A stretch of 64,000 nucleotides of DNA from Actinoallomurus sp963823735 (GTDB taxonomy: Bacteria; Actinomycetota; Actinomycetes; Streptosporangiales; Streptosporangiaceae). Of the stretch, positions 7,213-15,797 are shown in pieces. Both the position numbers and the translations under genes were made by a program. Under the pieces are notes generated by a model. The model searched no databases, was not told the DNA's origin, and saw only the letters and a program-made list of their open reading frames with translations. Numbering within the stretch: the first letter of the stretch is position 1; each line of letters begins with the position of its first letter. Where the stretch lies: the NCBI GenBank assembly GCA_963823735.1, contig CAWGMO010000003.1:558001-622000 (forward strand). The letters run 5' to 3'.

Positions 7213-8784
7213 ATGCATGGCGACGCCTTCCACGTCTACGACACCACGCTGCGCGACGGAGCCCAGCAAGAGGGGCTCAACCTCACCGTCGCGGACAAGC
7301 TGGTCATCGCGCGTCATCTCGACGACCTCGGAGTCGGCTTCATCGAGGGTGGCTGGCCCGGCGCGAATCCCAAGGACACCGAGTTCTTCCAGCGTGCGCG
7401 GAACGAACTCGGGCTCAAGCGCGCGCAGCTCACCGCGTTCGGCGCGACCCGCCGGGCCGGTGCCAAGGCCGCGGACGACCACCTCGTGGCCGCGCTGCGC
7501 GAGTCCGGCGCGCCGGTCGTGACCCTTGTCGCCAAGAGTCATGACCGGCACGTCGAACTGGCCCTCCGTACGACGCTGGAGGAGAACCTCGCGATGATCC
7601 GCGACACGGTCTCCCACCTTCATGCGGAGGGCCAGAGGGTCTTTCTGGACGCCGAGCACTTCTTCGACGGATACCGGTCCAACCCGGCGTACGCCCTCGA
7701 AGTCGTTCGTACGGCGGCCGAAGCGGGCGCGTCCGTCATCGCGCTCTGCGACACCAACGGGGGAATGCTCCCTGACGAGCTCGCCGACGTGGTCGCGTCG
7801 GTGGGGGAGACCGGCGCGCGCCTCGGCATCCACTGCCACGACGACAGCGGCTGCGCGGTGGCCAACACGCTCGCCGCCGTACGCGCCGGTGTGACGCACG
7901 TGCAGGGCTGCGCCAACGGCTACGGCGAGCGCAGCGGCAACGCCAACCTCTTCACCGTCGTCGGGAACCTCCAGCTCAAGCGGGGCTACGACCTGGGCGT
8001 ACGCCTCGGCGAGATGACGCGCGTCGCGCACTCGGTGTCGGAGGTGACGAACATCGCGCCCAGCTCGCAGCAGCCGTACGTCGGGACCTCGGCGTTCGCC
8101 CACAAGGCCGGCCTGCACGCCTCGGCGGTGAAGGTCGACCCGATGCTCTACCAGCACACCGACCCCGAGCTCGTCGGCAACGACATGCGCATGCTGATCT
8201 CCAGCATGGCCGGCCGCGCGTCCGTGGAGCTGAAGGGACGCGAGCTGGGGTACGAGCTGTCCGGCGACATGGCCAAGCAGGTCGTCGACCGCGTGAAGGA
8301 GCTGGAGTCGGCCGGGTACACCTTCGAGGCCGCCGACGCGTCGTTCGAACTGCTGCTCCAGGAAGAGGTACGCGGCGAGCGGGCCCGCTACTTCGAGGTG
8401 GAGTCGTGGCGGACGATCGTCGAACGCCGCCCCGACGGGTCGACCGTCAGCGAGGCCACGGTGAAACTGCACGCCAAGGGCGAGCGCATCGTCGCCACCG
8501 GCGAGGGGAACGGTCCGGTCAACGCCCTGGACAAGGCGCTGAGGTTCGCCCTGGAGCGCATCTACCCCGAGCTCTCCGGCCTGGAGCTGATCGACTACAA
8601 GGTGCGAATCCTCGAAGGCACCCACGGCACCGAGGCGCGTACGCGCGTGCTCATCGACTCCAGCGACGCCGACGGAGAATGGAGCACCGTCGGCGTCGAG
8701 GACGACGTCATCGCCGCTTCATGGCAGGCGCTGGTGGAGTCGGTGACCTACTGCCTGCTGCGCGCGGGCCACGACCCGATCTGA
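7213..8784 (+). CDS. cimA: citramalate synthase
   Basis: A 523-residue enzyme of the HMG-CoA-lyase-like family that condenses pyruvate with acetyl-CoA to (R)-citramalate, giving 2-oxobutyrate for isoleucine without threonine. The opening HVYDTTLRDGAQQEGLNLTV, the metal-binding HCHDDSGCAVANTLAA and the C-terminal LeuA allosteric (dimer) domain from about residue 380 mark the long, feedback-regulated form. Compared with 2-isopropylmalate synthase, the leader GWPGANPKDTEFF is typical of CimA. AAGGGGAC precedes ATG 7213 by seven bases. Transcription is probably doubly controlled, by the dyad operator at 7009-7027 and by the leader peptide and attenuator at 7070-7167. The products feed into LeuC/LeuD, LeuB and IlvE encoded elsewhere in this window. 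Confidence 0.95.
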   Translation: MHGDAFHVYDTTLRDGAQQEGLNLTVADKLVIARHLDDLGVGFIEGGWPGANPKDTEFFQRARNELGLKRAQLTAFGATRRAGAKAADDHLVAALRESGAPVVTLVAKSHDRHVELALRTTLEENLAMIRDTVSHLHAEGQRVFLDAEHFFDGYRSNPAYALEVVRTAAEAGASVIALCDTNGGMLPDELADVVASVGETGARLGIHCHDDSGCAVANTLAAVRAGVTHVQGCANGYGERSGNANLFTVVGNLQLKRGYDLGVRLGEMTRVAHSVSEVTNIAPSSQQPYVGTSAFAHKAGLHASAVKVDPMLYQHTDPELVGNDMRMLISSMAGRASVELKGRELGYELSGDMAKQVVDRVKELESAGYTFEAADASFELLLQEEVRGERARYFEVESWRTIVERRPDGSTVSEATVKLHAKGERIVATGEGNGPVNALDKALRFALERIYPELSGLELIDYKVRILEGTHGTEARTRVLIDSSDADGEWSTVGVEDDVIAASWQALVESVTYCLLRAGHDPI

Positions 8785-8785
8785 G

Positions 8786-9121
8786 TCAGCCCTTCGGAGC
8801 GACCTGCTCGATCACCTCGAACGACCACAGCTCGGCGGCACTGGACGCCGGGCTGTGCCCCTCTCCCGCCTGGCCCTCCGCCTTTGCGCGGGCGTGGCTC
8901 TTCTCGAACGACTGGCTCTCGGTCCACTTCTGGAAGTCCTCCTCGCTACGCCAGCGCGTGTAGACGAGGTAGCGGTCCTTCCCGTCGGCGGGCCGCAGCA
9001 GCTCGAAACCCTCGAACCCTTCGGCGTTCTCCACCATCCCGGCCCGCCCGGCGAATCGACGCTCCAGCTCGTCCTTCATCGCCTCGGGCACGGTCAACAC
9101 GTTGATCTTCACGACGCTCAT
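8786..9121 (-). CDS. MhuD-like antibiotic biosynthesis monooxygenase family protein
   Basis: A 111-residue ABM-fold protein closely resembling the mycobacterial haem-degrading monooxygenase MhuD from its first residues (VVKIN, then ENxxGFxGFxLLRP). Residues matching the MhuD haem pocket are present: Asn7 and Trp66, with a histidine at 76 close to MhuD His75. I therefore infer haem binding and possibly haem breakdown, not antibiotic synthesis. ATG 9121 has no clear ribosome binding site; a GACAAT eight bases upstream would fit a leaderless message. It converges on cimA with a one-base gap. No haem uptake genes are in the window, so the link to iron acquisition remains unproven. Confidence 0.85.
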   Translation of the reverse strand: MSVVKINVLTVPEAMKDELERRFAGRAGMVENAEGFEGFELLRPADGKDRYLVYTRWRSEEDFQKWTESQSFEKSHARAKAEGQAGEGHSPASSAAELWSFEVIEQVAPKG

Positions 9122-9556
9122 AGAGGCATTGTCGCGCCGGTGGGTACGCGGCCGTGCACAGGGCGGGGTGCCTCGGCCTGTCGCCGACACCGCGCGCGAC
9201 CTATACACGTGCGCCTGCACGTGCAAATGAACTTTCCAAAATGGCGTTTGCTGGATATTGGGGCTTTTTGTCGTTATTGCTGGGTGTGGGGGTGGGGGGT
9301 GAATACTGTACGGAACCTATAAGGTGACTACGGTGTTTTCGCAGGTCAGAGGTAAACCTGGTGCTTTGGTAGAGATATAAGCATTAGGATCCTGCGGAGG
9401 AAATTTAAGAAAATCGGTGGCGGGGGGTGGTGGGGGAGGGCCAGAATTTGGTCACGCGGAGCCGTTGCGATTGACGCAATTCGGATGCGTGTGATGCGTT
9501 GCGCAGACGCCGGTCCAGGGGGGCCGGCGTAACCAGAACCGGAGGACCCGCACCGT

Positions 9557-9816
9557 ATGAGCGATCCCAAAGTCTCGCCGGACGCGTCCACCGTCCTGCT
9601 CACCGGGCCCCAATGATCCGCCCAGCAGCACCCCCACGCTGCCCAACACCAAGCCAGGACCACAACGCCGAGCTCCTGCTGATCACCGAAGCCAGCCACT
9701 GGCTGTCCAAGGCAGAGCACACCGAGGTGGAGGCCCTCCTCTCGGTAACGGCCATCTTGAACCGCCAGCAACGCCTGGCCGCCCACCGCGCCTCAGGCCG
9801 CCCACTGGACACGTGA
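9557..9816 (+). pseudogene. possible small gene or remnant in two frames
   Basis: ATG 9557 follows GGAGG (9541-9545, eleven bases upstream) and opens a 19-residue frame, MSDPKVSPDASTVLLTGPQ, that stops at 9614-9616. An ATG overlapping that stop (ATGA, 9613) opens a 67-residue frame whose second half (AELLLITEASHWLSKAEHTE and onward, to 9816) has the G/C-rich third positions expected of coding DNA here. The two could be coupled small genes or one gene broken by an indel. No family is recognised and no membrane or signal segment is evident. Confidence is low because the first part of the second frame is proline-rich and uninformative. Confidence 0.3.
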
Positions 9817-9964
9817 GCCTGCTTCTGGGTACCTGGGTGCGCTGAGCCGTCGAGCATGCCGGCCTCGCGTATCGGAGACCGTGCCGCGTAGGCGCCCTTG
9901 TCCGGCCGTATGAGCGACGCTCGCCGAGCCGTACGGCAGCCTTCGACCGGCCTGACCACCAAGC

Positions 9965-10028
9965 GCTGCCCGGTGTCCGCGCTGCCCGGTGTCCGCGCTG
10001 CCCGCTGTCCGCGCTGCCCGGCGTACGT
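9965..10028. repeat. 16-base tandem repeat, about four copies
   Basis: The unit GCTGCCCGGTGTCCGC occurs at 9965 and 9981 exactly, at 9997 with one change, and partially at 10013. It is in non-coding sequence; no function is apparent. Confidence 0.8.
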
Positions 10029-10186
10029 GCCAATCGCGCCGCAGGGCGCGACACCACCTCGCGAGATCGCTCAGTACCTGACTCCTCGCAGTTGGTGACG
10101 GGTTTCGGATGAGATGCGATCTTCGTGAACCTGCAGGCCTGTTGCGCCGTCGAACGGTCAGGTGGCGGGCGAAAGGTGACGCGGTA

Positions 10187-12766
10187 ATGGGCAAGTCGGA
10201 CGACCACAAGACGCAGTTCCCTTCGGACTACACGTCGACCGGCGAGTTCCAGGTGGGTGCGGCACCTCCTGAAGGAGGCCTCTTCGACTCCTTCTTCGAG
10301 ACCGAGACCGAAAAACCCCGCCGAGCCCGCGGCCTGAAACGCTGGACCCGCAAGTCCTCCGGTACGGCCCGCAAACCCGGCAAAGGCCGCCCCGCGGACG
10401 AGCCCGCCCCAGAGCTCCCGCCGAACAACACCGCGTCCCTACCGGCGGTGAGGCCCCTACTTCCCACGCGAGGCCCCGTGCCGTCCGCGCTGGCCCAGTT
10501 CGTAGCCCCCACGGCGTCCCCAACGGCCAAGCCGTCCCTCCCACGCCGAGTACGCCGGGAAACCCCGGCCATCCCGATCTCCTCAAGACTCCGCGCCGTA
10601 CCACCCGAGGCCAACCCCCTCACCGCACCATCGCCCCCGCCGCCCGACCGGCCCGTACCGCCCGAGGCCAACACCTCCGCCGCCCCATCGGACCCGCTGG
10701 CCGACTACATGTCCCCACCAAAGCCACCGAACAGCCTCGACCAAACGCCCGCGGACAGCCCGTACGCCCCCACCGAACAGCCGCCGACCGACACGCCCCC
10801 GACGAACCCGTACGAGTCCGCGCCGGAGCCGTCGGATCTCGTGGCGGACCACGTGTACGAGTCGGAGCCGGAGCCGTCGGGCCTTGCGGCGGAGCACATG
10901 TACGAGGCGGCGGCGAAGCCGTCGGATCTTGTGGCGGACCACGGGTCAGCGGCGCAGCCGTCGGACCTGGTGGCCGACTACGAGTCAGTAGCGGAGCCAT
11001 CGGACCTGGCGGCCGACCGTACGTCCCCGGCAGCCGGTCCCGAAGGCCAGCCGGCGACCGAGGCCCCGTCAAGCTGGTTCGAGTCCCCAGCACAACCGTC
11101 GGACCCCGTGCCCGACCTGACGTCCCCATACGAGCCCGCCCCGCAGCCGCCGACCGATTCCCAGCCCCCCGTCCCCCTGACGGAACACGAAGCGAACGCC
11201 CCCGCGGACCTTTCCGGCGAACCCGAGCCGGAAGACGACGTCCCCACGGACTTTTCCAGCGAACCCGAGCGGGAAGACGACGCCCCCGCACAGACAGACC
11301 GCACAGAACCGGCCGAACCAGGCCCACTGGGCCGCCTCTTGGCCGCCCGCGCAACTCCCGAGCCGGTCTCGGACGACGCCGACGCATGGCTCTGGTCCGA
11401 CGATGAGCCCGACGAGCAGCCACAGCCCCCGATGGGACAGACGAACGAGCCGGCACCCCAACATGTCGACGACGCCTCTGAACCCTTGGCCACATCGGCC
11501 GGGCAACCTACCGCGAACGCCGAATCGGCCGTAGCCGCCGACGAACAGCGCGACACGGAAGCAGCAGAGGCACCCGCCGCCCAGACAGAGGCCGCGCGGC
11601 CCGAGGCGAACAATGCGACGCAACCGGCTGCCGTTCCTGAAGACGCCACGAATTCGGCCGATCAGCCGCCGTCAGACGCCAGCCACACCACCGGCGCGAC
11701 CGAGCTATCCGATGACCACGTCGACCGGGCAACCGATGCCGAAGCTCCTCCGGTTGATCAGATGGACAGCGACAAGTCCGAGATGTCCAACACGGACGCC
11801 GTAGCCGAGGACGACCTGGCATCGGACGAATCCGAGATGGACGCCGAGGACGCTGTTGCGCCTTCCGCCGTAGGCGTCGGTCCTGTGGCGAAGGCTGAGC
11901 CGTCCGACGCTGAGGCCGATGCGGTGTCGGACGACCGTCCCGAGCTGGACGGCGCCCGACCTACGGACTCCCAAGCAGACGGCGGCCCTGTAGCGGAGTC
12001 GGAGACAACCGGCGACGAGCGGCCCGAAGCGCCCTCCCGCGAGCCGGAGCTGGAGCCTTACCGGACGCCGATCACGGCCGTGCACATGCTGCCGCGACGC
12101 CCCGCCGCCGAAGAAGAAGCGGCGACCTCCGACAGCCCGGACACCACCGACTCTCCCGACGTACCGGCCGCGGCTGACGAAGCAGAAACAGACGCCACCG
12201 ACCTACCGGACGTTCACGACGAGCGTGCGGAAGCGACAATGGTCGACTTCCCCGGCGCTCCTCACGAACTCCCCGCCGACGAGACTCTCGCCGACGCGGC
12301 CGTCCTCGCCGCCGCCATCGAGAACAACGACGCGACGTCATCCGACGCCTCGATGTTCCTCACCTCGTTCGACGACATCCCGATCCAGGTACGGCCCTCC
12401 GACGAGGCCGACCTCGCCACCGAGACCCCGAACCGGCACGAACCATCGGACGACACGAACGCCGGCCCTTCCACCAGCGTCCTTCCGTCCACGCCGACAC
12501 ACGTGGGCACGAACGGCCCCTCCACGGACCCATCCAACGAAGGCCCGTACGCCCCGCCTCCCGCAGACGCGACCCCGTCCGCCCAAGAAGCCACGAGCGT
12601 CGGCCCGTACGCCGCGCGCCCCGAGGATGCGAACCCGCCCACCCAGGTGGCCATGAACAGCGGCCCGTACGCCTCACCTCCCGCGGACGCGAACCCGCCC
12701 TCGCAAGGAGCCAGCGCCGGTCCGTACGCTTCGCCTCCCGCGGACGCGAACCCGCCCCCCAGGTAG
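10187..12766 (+). CDS. long disordered Pro/Asp/Glu-rich protein, N-terminal part (frameshifted)
   Basis: An 859-residue reading frame from ATG 10187 (MGKSDDHKTQFPSDYTSTGE), ten bases after GAAAGGTGA. After a basic patch (RRARGLKRWTRK, about residues 44-55) nearly the whole protein is low-complexity Pro/Ala/Asp/Glu sequence, predicted disordered, with diverged repeats of PSDLVADH near residues 215-290 and 20-residue GPYA-PPADANPP repeats near the end. No enzyme domain, signal peptide or cysteine pattern is visible. The frame ends at TAG 12764, where one base appears to be missing in a C-run; restoring it joins this frame to 12769-13455, giving one protein of about 1,090 residues. I read it as the cytoplasmic or cell-wall-spanning arm of a single-pass membrane protein. 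Function unknown. Confidence 0.7.
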   Translation: MGKSDDHKTQFPSDYTSTGEFQVGAAPPEGGLFDSFFETETEKPRRARGLKRWTRKSSGTARKPGKGRPADEPAPELPPNNTASLPAVRPLLPTRGPVPSALAQFVAPTASPTAKPSLPRRVRRETPAIPISSRLRAVPPEANPLTAPSPPPPDRPVPPEANTSAAPSDPLADYMSPPKPPNSLDQTPADSPYAPTEQPPTDTPPTNPYESAPEPSDLVADHVYESEPEPSGLAAEHMYEAAAKPSDLVADHGSAAQPSDLVADYESVAEPSDLAADRTSPAAGPEGQPATEAPSSWFESPAQPSDPVPDLTSPYEPAPQPPTDSQPPVPLTEHEANAPADLSGEPEPEDDVPTDFSSEPEREDDAPAQTDRTEPAEPGPLGRLLAARATPEPVSDDADAWLWSDDEPDEQPQPPMGQTNEPAPQHVDDASEPLATSAGQPTANAESAVAADEQRDTEAAEAPAAQTEAARPEANNATQPAAVPEDATNSADQPPSDASHTTGATELSDDHVDRATDAEAPPVDQMDSDKSEMSNTDAVAEDDLASDESEMDAEDAVAPSAVGVGPVAKAEPSDAEADAVSDDRPELDGARPTDSQADGGPVAESETTGDERPEAPSREPELEPYRTPITAVHMLPRRPAAEEEAATSDSPDTTDSPDVPAAADEAETDATDLPDVHDERAEATMVDFPGAPHELPADETLADAAVLAAAIENNDATSSDASMFLTSFDDIPIQVRPSDEADLATETPNRHEPSDDTNAGPSTSVLPSTPTHVGTNGPSTDPSNEGPYAPPPADATPSAQEATSVGPYAARPEDANPPTQVAMNSGPYASPPADANPPSQGASAGPYASPPADANPPPR

Positions 12767-12850
12767 CCATGAACGGCGGCCCGTACGCCTCTCCTCCAAG
12801 CGACGCGCCCCCTCCCACCCAGGCGGTCATGAACGGCGGCCCGTACGGCG
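12542..12850 (+). repeat. 60-base coding tandem repeats spanning a frameshift
   Basis: The start GG(C/T)CCGTACG recurs at 12542, 12602, 12662, 12719, 12778 and 12838. Spacings are 60, 60, 57, 59 and 60 bases. All are multiples of three except the 59-base unit, which holds the C-run at about 12752-12757. This locates a one-base deletion that breaks the gene. Confidence 0.85.
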
Positions 12851-13455
12851 CGGCCGGCCCCTCGGCGTACGTGAAGACGCTCGGCGAGAACACCCCCTCC
12901 ACGCCCCAGAACACCCCATACCGCTCGCCCTCCGCAGACGACACCGGCCCGATCGCGCGCCCCCAAAAGCGCACAAAACGCCCCCCTCGACGCCTGCTGA
13001 TCACGATCGTCGCCGCAGGCATCGCGATCGTCCTGGCCGGTGGCATCGCGATCCTCGCCCTAAGTCACGACAAGGCCCCCAAAAAAGCCGCGAACTGCAC
13101 CACCACCTGCCCCCAGAAGCCAAACGCCGTCCCCCAGAACCCCGGCCCCAAATTCGCCTACCGGACCGTAGACCGAGAAGTGGGCTACTTCGAGGGAACG
13201 ATCATGGTCGCCAACAAGACCACCACCCCGCTGACCAAGTGGACGCTCTCCTTCACCTATCCCGGCGCCGACGTCCACAACGCCTGGGAGGTCGCGCTCC
13301 AGCAGACCGGCCAGTACGTCATCATCAACAGCAAGCCCGACGCACTGCCGATCAAGCCGGGAGCCGAGTTCGAGGTACGGTTCGGCGGCGCCGGGAAGCC
13401 CTCGATGCCGACGGACTGCAAGTTCAACGGACAGCCCTGCAGGTTCACCGGCTGA
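12769..13455 (+). CDS. C-terminal part of the same protein: membrane anchor and CBM2-like domain
   Basis: A 228-residue frame that continues the preceding protein after a one-base deletion. It carries two more GPYA repeats, a basic stop-transfer flank (RTKRPPRRLL), one hydrophobic segment of about 22 residues (IVAAGIAIVLAGGIAILAL, about residues 75-95), a short cysteine pair (CTTTC), and a C-terminal domain of roughly 100 residues with the pattern of carbohydrate-binding module family 2: EGTIMVANKTT, LTKWTLSFTYPG and a closing cysteine pair (DCKFNGQPCRF). The protein at 63098-63721 has the same anchor-plus-domain architecture. With the N-terminal arm inside or outside the cell, the CBM2-like domain should face the wall. 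Ligand and role are unknown. The ATG at 12769 is probably internal, not a true start. Confidence 0.75.
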   Translation: MNGGPYASPPSDAPPPTQAVMNGGPYGAAGPSAYVKTLGENTPSTPQNTPYRSPSADDTGPIARPQKRTKRPPRRLLITIVAAGIAIVLAGGIAILALSHDKAPKKAANCTTTCPQKPNAVPQNPGPKFAYRTVDREVGYFEGTIMVANKTTTPLTKWTLSFTYPGADVHNAWEVALQQTGQYVIINSKPDALPIKPGAEFEVRFGGAGKPSMPTDCKFNGQPCRFTG

Positions 13456-13522
13456 CCCCCGAGTTATCCACAACCCCGCGACCCATGGCACACCATCCCC
13501 CCGGGATCGATAGCCTCATGGC

Positions 13523-14287
13523 GTGCGTATCGCGAGGTTCATCAAAGAAGGCGACCTGTTCTTCGGCGTGGTCGAGGACGACCAGACCATCGCCACCGTC
13601 GCGGCTCATCCGTTCGGCGAGATCCAGCTGACGGGTGAGCGGCAACCGCTTGCGGATGTACGGCTGACGGCCCCCATCCTGCCGAGCAAGGTCGTCGCGA
13701 TCGGTAAGAACTACGCCGAGCACGCGCGTGAGATGGGCGGGGAGGCTCCCGAAGAGCCGCTCATGTTCCTGAAACCGTCCACGTCCGTGATCGGGCACCA
13801 GGAGGGCATCGTCTACCCGGCGATGTCCGAGCGGGTCGACTTCGAGGGCGAGGTCGCCGTCGTCATCGGGCGCCTGTGCCGTGAGGTCCCGGCCGCGCGG
13901 GCGAGCGACGTCATCCTCGGCTACACCTGCGCCAACGACGTCACAGCCCGTGACCTGCAAAAACGTGACGGTCAGTGGACCCGCGGCAAGGGCTTCGACA
14001 CGTTCTGCCCGCTGGGGCCGTGGATCGAGACCGAACTCGACCCGTCCGACCTCGCGATCGCCACCACGGTGAACGGCGAGACCCGCCAGTCATCGCGTAC
14101 GAACATGCTGCTGCACGACATCCCCGAGCTGATCGAGTACGTCTCCTCGGTGATGACGCTGCTGCCCGGAGACGTCATCCTCACCGGCACCCCGGAAGGC
14201 GTGGGGCCCCTGGAAGAAGACGACGAAGTCTCCGTGACCATCGAGAACATCGGCACGCTCACCAACCGGGTGATCTCACGTGACTAA
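13523..14287 (+). CDS. fumarylacetoacetate hydrolase family protein
   Basis: A 254-residue FAH-fold protein of the short bacterial type (2-hydroxyhepta-2,4-diene-1,7-dioate isomerase/acylpyruvase-like). Family motifs are present: KVVAIGKNYAEHA, the metal ligands in VDFEGEVAVVIG and GYTCANDVTARDLQ, the lysine in GKGFDTFCPLGPW, and the end LTGTPEGVGPL. Such enzymes cleave or decarboxylate acylpyruvates, oxaloacetate among them; the substrate here cannot be read from sequence. The GTG start at 13523 has no ribosome binding site, but a TAGCCT -10 element (13511-13516) ends six bases before it, so the message is probably leaderless. Its stop overlaps the gltX start by eight bases, and the pairing of this gene with gltX is common in actinobacteria as I recall. 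Confidence 0.9.
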   Translation: MRIARFIKEGDLFFGVVEDDQTIATVAAHPFGEIQLTGERQPLADVRLTAPILPSKVVAIGKNYAEHAREMGGEAPEEPLMFLKPSTSVIGHQEGIVYPAMSERVDFEGEVAVVIGRLCREVPAARASDVILGYTCANDVTARDLQKRDGQWTRGKGFDTFCPLGPWIETELDPSDLAIATTVNGETRQSSRTNMLLHDIPELIEYVSSVMTLLPGDVILTGTPEGVGPLEEDDEVSVTIENIGTLTNRVISRD

Positions 14288-15680
14288 CGAAACCCGTGTG
14301 CGCTTCGCGCCCTCGCCCACCGGCATGTTCCATGTCGGTGGCGCGCGATCAGCGCTGCACAACTGGCTCTACGCCCGCCAGACGGGAGGTGCGCTCGTCC
14401 TCCGCATCGAGGACACCGACACCTCACGTAACCGGCCCGAGTGGACCGAAGGGATCATCCGCGCGCTGGCGTGGCTCGGCATCGACGAAGACCAGTACGA
14501 AGGACCGGTCTTCCAGTCGGCCAACACCGAGCGCCACCAGGAGGCGGTCGGGCGGCTCAGGGCGGCCGGCCGCGCGTACTTCTGTGACTGTACGCGCGAC
14601 GACGTGCTCGCCCGCACCGGCGACTCCTACAAGGGGTACGACGGCCACTGCCGCGACCGCGGTCTGGAGGCCGGTCCGGGCCGCGCCCTGCGGTTCCGTA
14701 CGCCCGACGAGGGCACGACGGTCGTCATCGACCTGATCCGCGGCAAGCCGGCCTTCGAGAACGCCACCATCGAGGACTTCGTCATCGCCCGCGGCGACGG
14801 GTCGGTGCTGTTCATGCTGGCCAACGTGGTCGACGACATGACCCAGCGGATCACCCACGTGATCCGGGCCGAGGAGCACCTGTCCAACACGCCCAAGCAG
14901 CAGCTGCTCTGGGAGGCCCTGGGGGCGCAGCCGCCGATCTGGGCGCACGTGCCGGTCGTCGTCAACGAGAAGCGCCAGAAGCTCTCCAAGCGCCGCGACA
15001 AGGTCGCCCTGGAGGACTACCAGGCCGAGGGCTACCTCGCCGAGGCCATGCGCAACTACCTCATGCTGCTCGGCTGGGCGCCCTCGGGCGACCGGGAGAT
15101 CGTGCCCTGGAGCGTCATCGAGGAGGAGTTCCGCCTGGAGGACGTCCACCCGTCCCCGGCGTTCTTCGACGTGAAGAAGCTCCGCGCGTTCAACGGCGAG
15201 TACATCCGCGCCCTCCCCGTCGACGACTTCGCCGCGCGCTGCGAGCCCTGGCTGCGCGCGCCGCACGCCACGTGGGCGCCGGAGAAGTTCGACGCGGGCG
15301 TGTTCGAAGAGCTGGCCCCGCTCGCCCAGACCCGGGTCGCGGTCCTGTCGGAGATCACGTCGATGGTCGACTTCGCCTTCCTGGACGAGCCGGAGATGGA
15401 CGAGGCGTCCTGGAAGAAGGCCATGAAGGAGCCGGCGGCCGACATCCTGACCGCCGCGATCGCGGCCTTCGAGGACGTCCCCTGGAACGCCGACGACCTC
15501 AAGGCGCGTACGGAGGCGGTCGGCACCGAGCGCGGGCTGAAGCTCGGCAAGACGCAGGCGCCGATCCGGGTCGCTGTGACGGGCCGTACGGTCGGGCTGC
15601 CGCTGTTCGAGTCCTTGCAGGTCATAGGCCGCGAGCGCACGCTCGCCCGACTACGGAAGGCACTCGCCGCGCTCACCTGA
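14280..15680 (+). CDS. gltX: glutamyl-tRNA synthetase
   Basis: A 466-residue class I aminoacyl-tRNA synthetase that charges tRNA-Glu in the cytoplasm. The first signature is FAPSPTGMFHVGGARSALHN (HVGG in the HIGH position), the second KLSKR, both intact, with the Glu-type zinc-less insert and a C-terminal anticodon-binding helical domain from about residue 310. GTG 14280 overlaps the preceding gene by eight bases, so translation is likely coupled. The cognate tRNA-Glu(CTC) gene is in the same window at 28021, and tRNA-Gln at 21332. In actinobacteria this enzyme usually also makes Glu-tRNA-Gln for the amidotransferase route; no glnS is seen here. Confidence 0.97.
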   Translation: MTNETRVRFAPSPTGMFHVGGARSALHNWLYARQTGGALVLRIEDTDTSRNRPEWTEGIIRALAWLGIDEDQYEGPVFQSANTERHQEAVGRLRAAGRAYFCDCTRDDVLARTGDSYKGYDGHCRDRGLEAGPGRALRFRTPDEGTTVVIDLIRGKPAFENATIEDFVIARGDGSVLFMLANVVDDMTQRITHVIRAEEHLSNTPKQQLLWEALGAQPPIWAHVPVVVNEKRQKLSKRRDKVALEDYQAEGYLAEAMRNYLMLLGWAPSGDREIVPWSVIEEEFRLEDVHPSPAFFDVKKLRAFNGEYIRALPVDDFAARCEPWLRAPHATWAPEKFDAGVFEELAPLAQTRVAVLSEITSMVDFAFLDEPEMDEASWKKAMKEPAADILTAAIAAFEDVPWNADDLKARTEAVGTERGLKLGKTQAPIRVAVTGRTVGLPLFESLQVIGRERTLARLRKALAALT

Positions 15681-15732
15681 CCGGGACGCACCGACCTGGA
15701 CATCCGCAGCAGGCCCTGCATACGGTGGCGAC

Positions 15733-15746
15733 GGAAAGCGCTTTCC
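15733..15746. promoter_or_regulatory. LacI-family operator
   Basis: GGAAAGCGCTTTCC is a perfect 14-base palindrome centred on CG, the classic LacI/GalR family site. It sits 52 bases before the oxidoreductase start, and a LacI-type gene lies downstream at 20185-21173. It is nested inside an 11-base inverted repeat, GGTGGCGACGG (15724-15734) and its complement (15750-15760), which could form a hairpin and may also terminate gltX. Confidence 0.75.
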
Positions 15747-15797
15747 TCTCCGTCGCCACCCCGCACCCCCAGCCGCCACCGTCCGAGAGGCGCAGTG

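Larger units (their letters stand above)
9122..10186. other. gene-poor, compositionally unusual stretch
   Basis: Over one kilobase holds no gene I can firmly support. Bases 9230-9470 are much richer in A+T and in G-runs than the surroundings and contain TATAAGG-like and TTGACG-like motifs without convincing partners. A possible pair of tiny overlapping frames lies at 9557-9816, and a 16-base tandem repeat at 9965-10028. It may be the eroded remains of accessory DNA. Confidence 0.5.
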
